The position numbers and the translations under genes were made by a program. 64,000 nucleotides of DNA. It comes from Sinorhizobium chiapasense. GTDB taxonomy: Bacteria > Pseudomonadota > Alphaproteobacteria > Rhizobiales > Rhizobiaceae. The notes beneath the pieces were generated by a model. It was given only the letters and a program-made list of their open reading frames with translations, searched no databases and had not been told where the DNA came from. Positions within the stretch are counted from its first letter, which is position 1. Every line of letters starts with the position of its first letter. The DNA is taken from the NCBI RefSeq assembly GCF_036488675.1, contig NZ_CP133151.1:378577-442576 (forward strand), in the 5' to 3' direction. Positions 28,274 to 39,128 of this stretch are shown piece by piece.

Positions 28274-28618
28274 TCAAGTGGAAGATTTTGCATCCGAAAG
28301 GACGCACGTTTCGTGCCAGTAGGCAAAGGCGATGCGACTATCGCGGACAGCAAAAGCGCCACATCCTCGCCGGCCCGATGGATCGCGCCATTCGAGTACT
28401 ACGCTAGCACCTATTTCGTATATCACCGCTGGAATGCAGGTCATTCCCGCCACCGCGAAATCCCGCTCAAACATTTTTTGGATTGCAGAGCGACCTTCGA
28501 CGCAATGCTGCCTTGCCGGAAGGTGAAGAGCGTCTTCACGGTACAGTTCTGCAACGGCGACCGCGTCACACCTATTGAAGCGTCTAACCCACTCTTCGAC
28601 CAGCTCCCGCGACTCCAT
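28274..28618 (-). CDS. SnoaL/NTF2-like protein after nodQ
   Basis: The 114-residue protein has the SnoaL-like (NTF2 fold) pattern: an N-terminal helix ELVEEWVRRFNRCDAVAVAELYREDALHLP, a turn with EGRSAIQKMFERDF, then strands with VVLEWRDPSG and AFAVRDSRIAFAYWHE. Such proteins are small cone-shaped enzymes or binding proteins of unknown substrate. AAGGAA eight bases before the ATG at 28618 supports that start over the ATG at 28648. It lies 213 bases after nodQ on the same strand and could be the last gene of the nod operon. Confidence 0.65.
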   Translation of the reverse strand: MESRELVEEWVRRFNRCDAVAVAELYREDALHLPARQHCVEGRSAIQKMFERDFAVAGMTCIPAVIYEIGASVVLEWRDPSGRRGCGAFAVRDSRIAFAYWHETCVLSDAKSST

Positions 28619-28831
28619 CAGGATGTTCCTTTCGTCGGCCAGTATCATCGGAGCACGCCCTGAACTACGGCTCCGTGACAGTGATAGGAGCACTCGAAAC
28701 GCCGTCGTCATTTCTTCAAAGACGATGGCCCACCTCGCCCTTGCAAGACACCTTGGTACGGGCATCATAGACACCGAGGATCGCCTCGCCGGCATCGATG
28801 GCGATGCGTTCGAGCACCTCGCACAAGGACG

Positions 28832-30733
28832 TCATTTCTCCTCCATCATCTGGTCGAGATATTCCTCGATCTTGAGGGCCAGCGAGATCGGCTCGTGGCT
28901 GACCGTATGAAGGTGAAGTTCCGGATTTTCGGGCGCCTCATAGGGCGAAGAAATGCCGGTGAAATTCGCAATCTTGCCCGCCAGCGCCTTTTCATAAAGG
29001 CCCTTGGGGTCGCGTCGCGCGCATTCTTCCAGGGGCGTATCGACGAATATCTCGATGAACTCGCCCTTCTCCATCAGTTCGCGCGCCATGCGCCGTTCGT
29101 CGCGGAACGGAGAAATGAAGGACACAAGCACGATCAGGCCGGCATCGGCCATCAGCTTCGCCACTTCCGCCACGCGCCGAATGTTTTCCACCCGGTCCTC
29201 GTCGGTGAAGCCAAGGTCTCGGTTAAGACCGTGGCGCACATTGTCGCCGTCGAGCAGATAGGTATGTTTGCCCCGCGCATGCAGAACCTTGTCGAGAGCA
29301 TTGGCGATCGTCGACTTTCCGGAACCGGAGAGCCCGGTGAACCAAAGGACGGCGGGTCGCTGGTTCTTAATCGCGCTCCGTGCGCCCTTGTTGACGTCGG
29401 TCGCCTGCCAATGGACGTTGTCGGCGCGACGCAGCGGGAAATCGATCATCCCCGCACCGACCGTCGCATTGGAAATCCGGTCGACGATTATGAAGTTGCC
29501 CGTCGTCCGATCATCCTTGTATGCGTCGAAGACGATCGGCGCCTGGGTCGAGATATTGCAGACGCCGATTTCGTTCATCTGCAGCGACTTCGCCGCCTCG
29601 CGCGCGAAGCTGTTGATGTTGACCTGGTGCTTCAGCGCGGTAACGGTCGCATTCACGCTGTCCGTCTCCGTGCGCAGGATATAGCTTCGCCCGGGGATCA
29701 TCGGGCTCGGATCGAACCAGATCATGTGCGCCTGGAACTGGTCAGCGACGAAGGGTCTGGCCCCCGGCGCGGCCAACATGTTGCCGCGGGAAGCCTCGAC
29801 CTCGTCCGAAAGCACCAGCGTGACCGCTTCGCCTTCCACCGCCTTCCGCACTTCGCCGTCATAGGTGACGATGCTCTTGATCGAGGTACGCTGCCCCGAT
29901 TTGGCGACGATCACCTGGTCACCGACCGAAATCTTGCCGGACGCAATCTGCCCCGCATATCCCCGGAAGTTCGCGTCTGGCCGCATGACCAGTTGAACAG
30001 GAAAGCGGAACGGCTTCTGTGCCTCCTGGCGATCGAAATCGATCGTTTCGAGATATTCGAGAAGGGCGGCACCCTGGTACCAGGGCGTCTTCTCCGAATT
30101 CGCGATGACGTTGTCGCCAAAGCGTGCCGAGATGGGTATCGGCTTGACGGTTTGAAAGCCAAGCTCGCGCGCAAAGCGCAGATAGTCTTCCGCGATCCTC
30201 TCGAAGACCGTCTGGCTGTAGCCGACGAGGTCGATCTTGTTCACTGCCAGCACGACATGGCGGATGCCGAGCAGCGACGCAATGTAGGAGTGGCGTCGTG
30301 TTTGCGGGAGAACCCCCTGACGGCTGTCGATGAGGAGCACCGCGAGAGCCGCGGTCGAGGCCCCGGTAACCATGTTGCGCGTATATTCTTCGTGCCCGGG
30401 AGTGTCCGCGACGATGAACTTGCGCTTCGAGGTCGAGAAATAACGATAGGCCACATCGATGGTGATGCCCTGTTCGCGCTCGGCCTCGAGGCCGTCCAAC
30501 AGAAGGGCGAGATCGATGTCGTCGCCATTCGCGCTGCGCTGCGCGCCGACGCGCCCCAGATTGGCAAGCTGGTCCTCATAGACCAGCTTCGCATCGAAAA
30601 GCAGCCTGCCGATCAATGTCGACTTGCCGTCATCCACCGAACCGCAGGTTATAAATCGAAGGATCGACTTGTTGTCCTGATCGGCCAGGTGCGCCGCAAT
30701 ATCGAGCGGCGCAAGAGAAGGAAGATAGGACAT
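28832..30733 (-). CDS. nodQ: NodQ, ATP sulfurylase GTPase subunit fused to APS kinase
   Basis: NodQ, together with NodP, makes 3'-phosphoadenosine-5'-phosphosulfate (PAPS), the sulfate donor for Nod-factor sulfation. The 633 residues contain an EF-Tu-like GTPase domain (GSVDDGKS at about 31-38, [16 protein letters not shown]) and a C-terminal APS kinase with GLSGSGKST near 465. Its ATG overlaps the stop of nodP (TGATG). A chromosomal cysN/cysC paralogue is possible elsewhere, but the location directly after nodH and nodP identifies this as NodQ. Confidence 0.95.
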   Translation of the reverse strand: MSYLPSLAPLDIAAHLADQDNKSILRFITCGSVDDGKSTLIGRLLFDAKLVYEDQLANLGRVGAQRSANGDDIDLALLLDGLEAEREQGITIDVAYRYFSTSKRKFIVADTPGHEEYTRNMVTGASTAALAVLLIDSRQGVLPQTRRHSYIASLLGIRHVVLAVNKIDLVGYSQTVFERIAEDYLRFARELGFQTVKPIPISARFGDNVIANSEKTPWYQGAALLEYLETIDFDRQEAQKPFRFPVQLVMRPDANFRGYAGQIASGKISVGDQVIVAKSGQRTSIKSIVTYDGEVRKAVEGEAVTLVLSDEVEASRGNMLAAPGARPFVADQFQAHMIWFDPSPMIPGRSYILRTETDSVNATVTALKHQVNINSFAREAAKSLQMNEIGVCNISTQAPIVFDAYKDDRTTGNFIIVDRISNATVGAGMIDFPLRRADNVHWQATDVNKGARSAIKNQRPAVLWFTGLSGSGKSTIANALDKVLHARGKHTYLLDGDNVRHGLNRDLGFTDEDRVENIRRVAEVAKLMADAGLIVLVSFISPFRDERRMARELMEKGEFIEIFVDTPLEECARRDPKGLYEKALAGKIANFTGISSPYEAPENPELHLHTVSHEPISLALKIEEYLDQMMEEK

Positions 30734-31632
30734 CAGAAGTAGCCCTCCCGCTTCTTTTTCTCCATGGCACCGGCCTCGTCCCGGTCTATGAGACGGCTCT
30801 GTCGCTCGGAGGTCCGTGTCGTCAGCATTTCGCGCAATATGTCGGCGACGGTCGCAGCTTCCGACTCGATCGCGCCCGTCAGCGGATAGCAGCCGAGCGT
30901 GCGGAAGCGCACAAGCCGTTCGCTCACGCTTTCCTCCGGCTGAAGAGGCATGCGATCGTCGTCGACCATGATCAGCATGCCATCACGCTCAACGACCGGG
31001 CGTTTCGCCGCAAAATAAAGCGGCACGATCGGTACGTCCTCCGTCATGATGTATTGCCAGATGTCGAATTCGGTCCAATTCGAAAGCGGAAACACCCGCA
31101 TCGTCTCGCCCGGACGAATGCGCGTATTGTAGGTTTTCCAAAGCTCGGGACGTTGGTGTTTCGGATCCCAACCGTGCTGGCCATTGCGGATCGAAAATAT
31201 GCGTTCCTTGGCGCGCGACTTCTCCTCGTCGCGCCGGGCACCGGCAAGCGCCGCGTCAAATCCATACCTGTCGAGCGCCTGCCGCAAGGCAACCGTCTTC
31301 ATGACGTGCGTGTGGACATTCGACCCGTGCGAAAATGGCCCGATGCCCTGGTCCAGGCCGTCCTGATTGATGTGGACCAGCAGATCGAAGCCGCGCTCCT
31401 TCGCCATCCTGTCGCGGAATTCGATCATTTCGCGAAACTTCCATGTGGTGTCCACATGGAGGAAAGGGAAAGGTGGCTTCGATGGAAAAAACGCCTTCAT
31501 CGCCAGATGCAACAGGACGGAAGAGTCTTTTCCAATGGAGTAGAGTACAACCGGATTTGAAAAGGTTGCAACAACTTCGCGAATGGCGTGAATTGCTTCA
31601 GCTTCAAGTCGCCGAAGATGGGAAAGAGACAT
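30733..31632 (-). CDS. nodP: NodP, sulfate adenylyltransferase subunit 2
   Basis: NodP is the catalytic subunit of ATP sulfurylase (CysD-like), producing adenosine-5'-phosphosulfate. It has 299 residues, with the PP-loop-type [17 protein letters not shown] near residue 34, [17 protein letters not shown], and the C-terminal [12 protein letters not shown]. It starts five bases after nodH ends, and its stop shares a base with the nodQ start. The tight nodH-nodP-nodQ packing marks one functional sulfation unit. Confidence 0.95.
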   Translation of the reverse strand: MSLSHLRRLEAEAIHAIREVVATFSNPVVLYSIGKDSSVLLHLAMKAFFPSKPPFPFLHVDTTWKFREMIEFRDRMAKERGFDLLVHINQDGLDQGIGPFSHGSNVHTHVMKTVALRQALDRYGFDAALAGARRDEEKSRAKERIFSIRNGQHGWDPKHQRPELWKTYNTRIRPGETMRVFPLSNWTEFDIWQYIMTEDVPIVPLYFAAKRPVVERDGMLIMVDDDRMPLQPEESVSERLVRFRTLGCYPLTGAIESEAATVADILREMLTTRTSERQSRLIDRDEAGAMEKKKREGYF

Positions 31633-31637
31633 ATCAC

Positions 31638-32399
31638 TTATCCCTGCGGGACTATAGCGTCATCAAGCTCGAAGAATCTCGCGTAAGGTCCGCCTGCGAA
31701 GTGACGCCGCAACTCTTCGAAATTCTCTACCGTTTCCTCCAGCGGCCGCTTTTCCAGGCGCTGAAGAGTAGCGCGGCCAGAAAGTTGCAGCGGCTGAACG
31801 CCCAAAAATCGCCAAGTCGTTTCCAAGCATGCCGCGGGTTCAAGAAGAAGCCTCTCGTACTCGATCTCAAGCAAGCTGGTCGAAGCGTAGGAATGCTCGA
31901 CTCGCGTGTGGAAATCGTCAGCGGCCTTGAAGTAGTCCTCGCAGGAGGCGATCGGCAATTTTACGCGTGGCGGCGGAGCCGTATCGTCATCCGAGCTGAA
32001 TTTGAGCCACTGGCGGCTTTGCCTTGCCTGCACCAACGAGCGCAGCGACTCCAATGTGTTTCTGCGAGACAAGAGGATGACCTTGAGCCCCGGCCAACGC
32101 GCCAGTTCGTCAAAAAAGCCTGGACGTTCATGAAACTGAGGTTCGTTGATCTTGCATCCAACATGCGTGACCTTCTTGTCGCTCCGTGCCGGGAAGCGCA
32201 AATATGCGAGCTCGAGGAGCTCGCGATCGCTGCGCATTAGGCGGTCCTTATCGGGCCAATTGGCATCATACCTGTTGAGTAACTCACCATTGCTCAACAC
32301 GTTCGGGTGCTCGTTCAGCAACTCTTCGAGGTAGTGGGTTCCAGTCCTTGGCATCCCAAGGATCACAAATGGCGCAGGCGCTGGCTGGGAGTGGATCAT
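31638..32399 (-). CDS. nodH: NodH, Nod-factor sulfotransferase
   Basis: NodH transfers sulfate from PAPS to the reducing-end sugar of the lipochitooligosaccharide, a host-range determinant. The protein has 253 residues from ATG 32399, starting [20 protein letters not shown] as in known NodH. The PAPS 5'-phosphosulfate loop is [11 protein letters not shown], and [17 protein letters not shown] corresponds to the 3'-phosphate-binding region. A GTG at 32429 is an alternative upstream start. The gap to the preceding aldo/keto reductase gene is 186 bases, and the gap to nodP is five. Confidence 0.95.
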   Translation of the reverse strand: MIHSQPAPAPFVILGMPRTGTHYLEELLNEHPNVLSNGELLNRYDANWPDKDRLMRSDRELLELAYLRFPARSDKKVTHVGCKINEPQFHERPGFFDELARWPGLKVILLSRRNTLESLRSLVQARQSRQWLKFSSDDDTAPPPRVKLPIASCEDYFKAADDFHTRVEHSYASTSLLEIEYERLLLEPAACLETTWRFLGVQPLQLSGRATLQRLEKRPLEETVENFEELRRHFAGGPYARFFELDDAIVPQG

Positions 32400-32585
32400 T
32401 GCATGTGTTCCCGACTGAAAATAGTTCACGTAGGATTGGGGGGGTGCCCCAGTGCAAGAATCTGCGGTCGCTTAATATCGGCGCGAGTTCGCATGTCTCG
32501 CCCCATGACTCGTTACGCAGAAACAAAGACGGTCATGGCACCGATATCAGCGGCGTGAGTTTGCACCACGAGCCCGACACCCGAG

Positions 32586-33638
32586 TTACGGCGGCGCAGT
32601 TCCATAGCGCTGATAGATCGACTGGATTCCATCCAGGATTTCGCGTGACAGGGTGACTTCCAGGCTGGCGATGTTGTGCTGCAATTGCTGCATCGAGGTA
32701 GCGCCTACCAGAGTGCTTGCAACAAATGGCCGGCCCCTGACGAACGACAACGCGCCGTGCACCGGATCGATGCCATGTTCACGAAAGAGCGTCGTATATG
32801 CGAGCGCCGCATGCTGCGCCCTCTCATTGCTGTAGCGGAAGAACCGCCCGAACAAGTTCAGCCGCGAGCCAGTTGGCCGCTGGCCATCCAGGTATTTGCC
32901 AGTCAGCGTCCCCATGGCAAGCGGCGAGTATGCAAGCAGTCCCACCTGTTCGCGCAAAGCCATCTCGGCGAGACCATACTCGAAATCCAGGTTGAGCAGA
33001 TTGTACGGATTCTGAGTGCTTATCACGCGGGCCAGCCCTTGCGCTTCCGCGTGATGGAGGAAGCGCGCCAGGCCCCAAGGCGTTTCGTTGCAGAGCCCGA
33101 TGTGACGAACGCGACCGCTCTTGACCAGAGCGTCCAACGCTTCCAGCGTCGCTAGGATAGGAACCGTATCGACGTCGAGTTCATACTGGTAGTCGAGTAG
33201 CTGGAAGACGTTGGTGCTACGGTCAGGCCAGTGCAGTTGGAAGAGGTCGATATAGTCCGTCTCGAGCCTTTGGAGGCTTGCGTCTACGGCCTCGAACAGG
33301 TTGGCACGGGTATAGCTGACCTGGCCGTCGCGCACATAAGGTAAGTTCGCCTTTCCTACTCGAGCAGGCCCGACCGCCTTTGTTGCGAGCACGATGTCTT
33401 GCCTGCGGCCGGTCTTGCGTATCCAACTGCCGATATAACGCTCCGTAAGTCCATGTGTCTCGACACGGGGTGGCACAGGATACATCTCTGCAGTATCGAC
33501 AAAATTTATGCCGGCATCGAGGGCTGCGTCCAGTTGCGCGTGCGCCTCCGCTTCCGTGTTCTGCTCTCCCCAGCTCATGGTGCCCAGGCCGAGCACGCTT
33601 ATCTGCAGGCCGCTGCGGCCAAGTTCGCGAGACAGCAT
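32586..33638 (-). CDS. Aldo/keto reductase inside the nod operon
   Basis: This 350-residue NADPH-dependent oxidoreductase is of the Tas-like aldo/keto reductase type. The catalytic tetrad is visible as VDTAEMYP (Asp and Tyr), LATKAVG (Lys) and FQLHWPD (His). The C-terminal STLVGATSMQQL fits the NADP-binding pocket. AAGGAG lies seven bases before ATG 33638, and a GTG three bases earlier is not needed. It lies 34 bases after nodJ and upstream of nodH on the same strand, so it is probably co-expressed with nod genes. I know no assigned nod function for this gene. A redox change on a Nod-factor precursor or on a plant signal is an inference. Confidence 0.8.
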   Translation of the reverse strand: MLSRELGRSGLQISVLGLGTMSWGEQNTEAEAHAQLDAALDAGINFVDTAEMYPVPPRVETHGLTERYIGSWIRKTGRRQDIVLATKAVGPARVGKANLPYVRDGQVSYTRANLFEAVDASLQRLETDYIDLFQLHWPDRSTNVFQLLDYQYELDVDTVPILATLEALDALVKSGRVRHIGLCNETPWGLARFLHHAEAQGLARVISTQNPYNLLNLDFEYGLAEMALREQVGLLAYSPLAMGTLTGKYLDGQRPTGSRLNLFGRFFRYSNERAQHAALAYTTLFREHGIDPVHGALSFVRGRPFVASTLVGATSMQQLQHNIASLEVTLSREILDGIQSIYQRYGTAPP

Positions 33639-33672
33639 CACGTTTCTCCTTCTCGTCTGGTGGCGAGTAGCA

Positions 33673-34461
33673 TCAAGACATCAGACGCCGACGAAACAGT
33701 GCCGCCGACAGGAAGAACGGCAAGACTGCGTAGATGCAAAGCGCGCCGATATGCAGGCCGATGCTGTCCGCCGGGCGGCCAAGCATTGCTGGACGAATGA
33801 GCTCGATTGCATGTGCCAACGGCAAGAATTGCGCAGCCTCCCGAAAGGCGCCGGGCAGCTGATTGATCGGAAAGACCGCGCCACACAGGAACAGCATGGG
33901 TGTGAGGACGAGCGTCTGGTAAAAAACGAAATAGTCGTAACTGGGAGCAAGCGCCGTGACGACCATCGCCAGGCTCGCGAAGGCCAAGCCAGTGAGCACG
34001 ATGACTGGCAGCGCATAAAGGATGGACGGCCACGCCGCATAGCCCAGCGTGGTGGCAACAATCATAATACCCGTACCGGCGAGAAATGCCTTGCTGGCTG
34101 CCCAAGCCAACTCACCGAGAACAATGTCGCCGAGCGTAAGTTGCGTGTAGAGAATCGCTTCCCAGGTGCGTTGAGCATGCATCCGAGCGAAAGCCGCGTA
34201 AATCGTCTCGAATGTCGCAGACGTCATCGCGCTTGTCGCCACCATGCCGCCTGCCAAAAAAGCAACGTACGACGTGCCGTCAACGCGACCTATGACAATT
34301 CCGAGGCCAAGGCCGAGGCCGAACAGGTAGATTATGGGATCGGCCAAATTCCCGAGAATCGACGCAAGCGCTACTTTCTTCCATGCCAGATAGTTACGTC
34401 GCCATACGGCGATCCAGTTCCAAGCGTTGGCGGGCAGAGCCGCGGCACGACCTTCACCCAT
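33673..34461 (-). CDS. nodJ: NodJ, Nod-factor export permease
   Basis: NodJ is the inner-membrane permease of the NodIJ ABC-2 type exporter, which secretes Nod factors. The protein has 262 residues and about six hydrophobic segments. ABC-2 permease features include [17 protein letters not shown] and [17 protein letters not shown]. It starts three bases after nodI ends, so the two are coupled. Confidence 0.95.
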   Translation of the reverse strand: MGEGRAAALPANAWNWIAVWRRNYLAWKKVALASILGNLADPIIYLFGLGLGLGIVIGRVDGTSYVAFLAGGMVATSAMTSATFETIYAAFARMHAQRTWEAILYTQLTLGDIVLGELAWAASKAFLAGTGIMIVATTLGYAAWPSILYALPVIVLTGLAFASLAMVVTALAPSYDYFVFYQTLVLTPMLFLCGAVFPINQLPGAFREAAQFLPLAHAIELIRPAMLGRPADSIGLHIGALCIYAVLPFFLSAALFRRRLMS

Positions 34462-34464
34462 AGC

Positions 34465-35379
34465 TCACTTCTCCATCTCGCGCCCGGTCAGCCGCAAAAA
34501 CACATCCTCAAGATTCGGCGGACGCTGCAGAACACGCAAACCTGTGCGCTCGCGCAGCCGCACGCGCACCTGCTCCGGATCGGACGCGTAGCAAAAGAGT
34601 GTTTCGCCGCTCACTTCGATGCGTTGGGCGTAGGGGCTAATCAGCGATTGCAGTTCATGCGGATTGCCGCCGTAAATCTCGATGACCTCGCACCCGATCA
34701 GTTCGTCGATCAGCGCATGAGGGCGGCCTTCGGCGATGTTGCGACCTCTTTCGAGCACGCACAGCCGATCGCACAACCGCTCAGCCTCTTCCATGAAGTG
34801 GGTCGTCAAGATAATCGTCATGCCCCGCGCCAGCAGGGCACGCAGGCGCTCCCAGATCAGGTGGCGAGCATGCGGATCGAGACCGGTGGTCGGCTCGTCC
34901 ATTACAAGCAGCTGCGGGTCGTTGATCAACGCACGCGCCAGCGTCAGGCGCCGTTTCATGCCGCCGGACAATTCGGAGACACGGGCATCCACCTTGCTCT
35001 CAAGGCGGGCGAACTCGAGAAGCGACGGCATAACCGCTTTGACCTCGCGTGTGCTCATGCCGAAGTAGCGCCCGTAGACCAGCAGGTTCTCGCGTACAGT
35101 GAACTCAGGGTCGAGGTTGTCGAATTGGGGGACTACGCCGATGCGCCTGCGCGCCAAGCGAGCCCGCGCCGGTACCGGGACGCCGAGCACGGTAATCTGC
35201 CCCGCATCAGGCGATGTCATGCCGAGGACCATACGGGCAATTGTGCTTTTGCCCGCGCCGTTCGGTCCCAGCAGGCCGAAGCATTCGCCCGACGCCACGC
35301 TCAACGACAGCTCGTCAACCACGAGCTTGTCACCATATCTCTTGCTTATGCCGGCAAGATCGATTGCTACCATGGACAT
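34465..35379 (-). CDS. nodI: NodI, Nod-factor export ATPase
   Basis: This is the ATP-binding subunit of the NodIJ exporter, 304 residues long. Walker A is GPNGAGKST (about 38-46), the ABC signature is [15 protein letters not shown], Walker B is [12 protein letters not shown], and a [12 protein letters not shown]-loop follows. It starts four bases after nodU. Confidence 0.95.
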   Translation of the reverse strand: MSMVAIDLAGISKRYGDKLVVDELSLSVASGECFGLLGPNGAGKSTIARMVLGMTSPDAGQITVLGVPVPARARLARRRIGVVPQFDNLDPEFTVRENLLVYGRYFGMSTREVKAVMPSLLEFARLESKVDARVSELSGGMKRRLTLARALINDPQLLVMDEPTTGLDPHARHLIWERLRALLARGMTIILTTHFMEEAERLCDRLCVLERGRNIAEGRPHALIDELIGCEVIEIYGGNPHELQSLISPYAQRIEVSGETLFCYASDPEQVRVRLRERTGLRVLQRPPNLEDVFLRLTGREMEK

Positions 35380-35383
35380 GCGC

Positions 35384-37093
35384 TCATCTACCCGTGAAGG
35401 CGCCGGCGACTGGCTTTTGCTGAATTGCCTGCGTTTTCGTCAACAGCAGGCCGTCGCACCATACGTGTTCAACGCGCCCCCACTCGCAGGCTGCCGCCGC
35501 ATCCGGGAAGAAGCCACGTCCATGGTAATTGGCACTTGTGTTGCAAAGGAGCGGAATGCCCGTGAGTTTTTCATATTCGACGAGTAGTTCGGCGACTTTG
35601 TGCTGAGAGCTCCTAGCGATCGTTTGCAGTCGCGCAGATCCGTCAAGGTGGACAACAGCGGGGACTTTGTCCTGCCATTCCATCCGTGTCTGGTGATCGA
35701 ACAACATGTATGGATCGGGCGTTCCGGGGCTGAATATATCCGGCGCACGGTCCTCCAGGCATATCGGCGCCACCGGCCGGAAGTGTTCGCGAAATTTTAC
35801 TTCGTTGAGAAAATCCTTCATTTCCGCCGAAGTCGCGGCTGCGAGAATGCTTCTGCCTCCCAAAGCCCGGGGTCCAAGCTCGGCGCGTCCGGAAAGGAAA
35901 ACCACGGGCTTGTTGCTGGCGAGGATGGCGGCGAGTTCCGGCATGCTGCAAGGCGTGGCCTCCCATCCGGCCGGCACATGCCCGCTTTGCAAGACCGGGC
36001 CGCTGTAGACCGACCATTCCAGCGGCACGAAGCCTTGCTGCGCCACCATTGCGCAGCAAGCCGCACCGATTGCAGAGCCGCTGTCATTCGGGAAAGGCGG
36101 GACCCAGACGTCATCAAACAGGCCCGTCTCGCGTAGTGCACTGTTCCATTTGATGTTCAGACCGCAGCCGCCGGCTACACACAAATTGCGCGGCCCTGGA
36201 AACGAGTGGCGCTGCAAGGCCATCGTCATTTCGTGGACGAGGAGGCGCTCGAGGAAGAGATGAAACGATGCAAGCACATCTTCGGGTGACTTGGCCTCCA
36301 ATCGGACTACGCTGGCATCGAAGAAATCATGCACAGCCACGAGCGAGGTCTCGGCGTTATTGATGTTCGCGCGATAACGGCTGGCAAGCTCCGTATCGGC
36401 CGCAAAGCGCTCCTCGTAAAGCTCCTGAAACACCGCGACGATGTCTTCATCAACCGACCCCAGCGCGATATAGGCCATCAGCTTGCCGGCGACCCCTAAA
36501 TCCCAGCCTCCCCGGCTCGCCTTCTTATAGGGTCCGAAATAATGGCCCGCGGCAGCGTAGGCTTGGCCTATCACCGGGAAGAGGCATTCGAGGAACCGTG
36601 CGCCCTGGCCATCCACATAATAAAGGCGCGGGAAGATGCAGCCGTCCCATACCAGGCAGAATGCGGGTTGTCCGGCCTTCGCGAACGGGCTGGTGCAGTA
36701 TGCGGAGGCCACGTGGCCCGTTACATGGGGATAGCTCTTATAGGGAAAAGCCCAGTCATCGAGAATCAGACCGGAGCCGTCGAAGCATTCGAGAAGGCCG
36801 TCGGCGTAGCGTTCGACATAAGGCGCCCCTTTAAGAGTTAAGGGAGCCACCCCGCTGAGCACCTGAAATCGCGACTCGTCCTCGCCATCCCAGCCGTCGA
36901 TAACGAATTGATCAACATCGCGCGGTTTCAGACCGTATTGCGCCAAAGCGGCGACAATTGCGTCGAGATTATCGATGGTTTGATATCGCGGATTGTTGTC
37001 CTGCTTCTCCTGCTCAATGCAGAAGACGAGCCGTCCATCCTCGACAAGCGCGATCGCCCCGTCATGGGTCAGCTTGATACCACAGATGCGCAT
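35384..37093 (-). CDS. nodU: NodU, Nod-factor 6-O-carbamoyltransferase
   Basis: NodU adds a carbamoyl group to the non-reducing end of the Nod factor. The 569 residues start [20 protein letters not shown], the usual NodU beginning, at ATG 37093 with GGAGACACC just upstream. The frame opens to 37129, but the family start and ribosome site decide. The C-terminal carbamoyltransferase part has [32 protein letters not shown] and [11 protein letters not shown]. The gene lies between nodS (32-base gap) and nodI. Confidence 0.95.
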   Translation of the reverse strand: MRICGIKLTHDGAIALVEDGRLVFCIEQEKQDNNPRYQTIDNLDAIVAALAQYGLKPRDVDQFVIDGWDGEDESRFQVLSGVAPLTLKGAPYVERYADGLLECFDGSGLILDDWAFPYKSYPHVTGHVASAYCTSPFAKAGQPAFCLVWDGCIFPRLYYVDGQGARFLECLFPVIGQAYAAAGHYFGPYKKASRGGWDLGVAGKLMAYIALGSVDEDIVAVFQELYEERFAADTELASRYRANINNAETSLVAVHDFFDASVVRLEAKSPEDVLASFHLFLERLLVHEMTMALQRHSFPGPRNLCVAGGCGLNIKWNSALRETGLFDDVWVPPFPNDSGSAIGAACCAMVAQQGFVPLEWSVYSGPVLQSGHVPAGWEATPCSMPELAAILASNKPVVFLSGRAELGPRALGGRSILAAATSAEMKDFLNEVKFREHFRPVAPICLEDRAPDIFSPGTPDPYMLFDHQTRMEWQDKVPAVVHLDGSARLQTIARSSQHKVAELLVEYEKLTGIPLLCNTSANYHGRGFFPDAAAACEWGRVEHVWCDGLLLTKTQAIQQKPVAGAFTGR

Positions 37094-37125
37094 GGTGTCT
37101 CCAATGTCTAACGTCGACAATTCAT

Positions 37126-37767
37126 TCATAAGGAACCGGAAACCGGATTCCGGAAGCGGGCGAGCAAGCAGTCTTCGTTGACCGACTCACCCCGGCACTC
37201 AAGCCGCTCTACCTCGATCAAAGTTTCGTTCAGCATGGCGATGACGGTCTCGGCACCAGCAACGTGACCCCAGCGCCGGCAATTGGCATCGCGCGCCGAT
37301 CCGAAAACCAGATGCCCACCTGGCGCAAGCATCCGCACCAGGTTGCGGACGGCCGCCCGCATATCCGCTATCTCTCCAACGTAGTAGAGCACTTCCGCCA
37401 CAACGATCAGATCGAACCGCTCATCGGTCGAAAACTGTTGAACATCGGAGACCGTCCAGCTGATGTGCGGCGGCTCCTTCATCCGTCGACGCGCTCGAGC
37501 AATTGCTTGCGGCACGACATCGATCACGGTGAGCCGTTGGCAGTGAGGCGCCAATTTCTCGGTGAATGCGCCGGCAGCGCACCCGACTTCGAGCGCATGT
37601 GTGATAGAACCTTCGGCAAGCGACAATCGGAGCATTTGCGCGTAACGCTTTTGCTCGAACGGGTTGCCGTCGAGCCGCCACGGATCGTCTGCGGCCAGTT
37701 CCCGATTCAGCAATTGATAATTTTGTGTCAACTCGTCCACCTCGGTAAAGTCGCTATCACTCGTCAC
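37126..37767 (-). CDS. nodS: NodS, N-methyltransferase for Nod factors
   Basis: NodS is an S-adenosylmethionine-dependent methyltransferase that methylates the free amino group of deacetylated chitooligosaccharides. It has 213 residues. The SAM motif I is ALEVGCAAGAFTEKLAP (about 58-74), followed by VIDVVPQAIARAR and DLIVVAEVLYYVG. It starts at GTG 37767 and overlaps the end of nodC by 11 bases. The pair nodS-nodU is typical of broad-host-range rhizobia. Confidence 0.94.
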   Translation of the reverse strand: MTSDSDFTEVDELTQNYQLLNRELAADDPWRLDGNPFEQKRYAQMLRLSLAEGSITHALEVGCAAGAFTEKLAPHCQRLTVIDVVPQAIARARRRMKEPPHISWTVSDVQQFSTDERFDLIVVAEVLYYVGEIADMRAAVRNLVRMLAPGGHLVFGSARDANCRRWGHVAGAETVIAMLNETLIEVERLECRGESVNEDCLLARFRNPVSGSL

Positions 37768-39115
37768 TGCAAATGCCGTCAGATGTCACTAGTCTCGAAG
37801 AATCTCGCGCAAGGTTGAGCCTGCGGAGCGGAGTCCCACGTCCCGAGAATTCTGTGCTGCATGATTCAGTGGTTGGACTTTGGACGGGGGCCTGTTTCCC
37901 ACCCTTGTTGGCCGAGCTGCCGGCAGAGCCGCGTGACAGCCAGTCGCTATTGCTCAACGTACACAACGCGTAGGCCTTCAACGGCAGCAACAGAAAGATG
38001 TTGATGAATGTGTGCAGAGAGAAGCCCAGAAATCGAAGTTGGCGGGCCCGAAACGCCACGATGCTGCAGCGAATCCCGGTCATGGCTGCAATCATCAGGA
38101 CCGTCCACCAAGGCACGGTGCCTGTCAGTGCGACCTGTGCGAGGCCCGTTAGTACCGATAGCGCAAGAAGCAGCGGCCCGAGATTTTGTCCGACCACGTC
38201 CAGCGTCAGAAAGCGATCAAGGCCGGGCAGTAGGCGAAGCCCCAGTAACGTATCCCGGAACGTGCTCCGTGCCCAACGCAGTTGTTGGCGCAGATACGGC
38301 TTCAGTCTGTTCGGAACGACTGTAGCCGCGATGGCGTCCGGCACGTACTCAGTTCGAAAGCCTGCCTTCAGCATGAGAATAGTGAGATGGCGATCCTCAC
38401 CGAAGTCGCTCGGCTTACCGCGAAAATATTGCGACTCGTACTGGTCAAGCAGCATAACGAGCGCAGAGCGGCGATACATGGCACATGGGCCGCAGCAGCA
38501 CATAACGGCACCGAAGCGACCCTGTGCAGCACGCTCCTCGTTGCAAGCCAGCCAGTACTCCATGTCGATCAACCTGGTCAACCAACTGTCGTCTCGGTTG
38601 CTGGCCGTCAACTGCCCCATGGCCGCCCCGACCGCTGGATTTTGCATCTTTGGTACAAGCTTCGAGATGACGTCCGACGCGAGTATCGTGTCTGAGTCGA
38701 CGTTTAACACCATATCTCCGCCTGAGCGGCGTATCGCGGCGATCTGCGCCTTGCGCTTGCCAACATTCTGCGGAAGCAGAATGATATTGAACCTGGGGTC
38801 GCGCGCGTAGGTCTCATGCACAGGTCGCAAGACGTCGCGATTTCCAGAACCGTCATCAACCACGTAGACCCGCAGTTGCCCCGCATATTCCTGGTCCGCA
38901 ATGGAAGCCAAGCAGTCCGAAAGCGTGCGCGGGTCCTCGTTGAAACAGGGGACGATCACATCTACGCTCGGTAGTTCGTCGAAATCGACCAGGCGCTCAG
39001 ACGCCGACGAATCGTATGCCGGCACAGAGTAAACGGCCTGCATGCTTTTATAGGCAGTCGAGAGCAGCGCATAAAGCGAGATGGCGACAGTGCTGGTTGT
39101 GTCAAGCAAATTCAT
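37757..39115 (-). CDS. nodC: NodC, chitooligosaccharide synthase
   Basis: NodC is a membrane-bound GT2 N-acetylglucosaminyltransferase that builds the Nod-factor backbone. The 452 residues start MNLLDTTSTVAISLYALLS at ATG 39115, with a first membrane segment. The cytosolic catalytic part has VIVPCFNEDP, DVSD-like NVDSDT, a GED motif in DFGEDRHL, and QQLRWARS as QxxRW. Three C-terminal hydrophobic segments follow. A 15-codon upstream extension is ignored because the family start is clear. It lies 13 bases after nodB. Confidence 0.96.
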   Translation of the reverse strand: MNLLDTTSTVAISLYALLSTAYKSMQAVYSVPAYDSSASERLVDFDELPSVDVIVPCFNEDPRTLSDCLASIADQEYAGQLRVYVVDDGSGNRDVLRPVHETYARDPRFNIILLPQNVGKRKAQIAAIRRSGGDMVLNVDSDTILASDVISKLVPKMQNPAVGAAMGQLTASNRDDSWLTRLIDMEYWLACNEERAAQGRFGAVMCCCGPCAMYRRSALVMLLDQYESQYFRGKPSDFGEDRHLTILMLKAGFRTEYVPDAIAATVVPNRLKPYLRQQLRWARSTFRDTLLGLRLLPGLDRFLTLDVVGQNLGPLLLALSVLTGLAQVALTGTVPWWTVLMIAAMTGIRCSIVAFRARQLRFLGFSLHTFINIFLLLPLKAYALCTLSNSDWLSRGSAGSSANKGGKQAPVQSPTTESCSTEFSGRGTPLRRLNLARDSSRLVTSDGICSDE

Positions 39116-39128
39116 GGGAGTCTCGTCT

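Noticed and set aside
28895..30742. Long plus-strand open frame of 615 codons opposite nodQ
   Set aside because: It is the antisense shadow of nodQ. Composition is Arg/Asp/His-rich without any family motif, and nodQ has full motifs in the other strand.
33508..35397. Long plus-strand frame of 629 codons opposite nodI and nodJ
   Set aside because: It is a shadow of nodIJ in GC-rich DNA. It has no domains, and its start lies inside the aldo/keto reductase gene.
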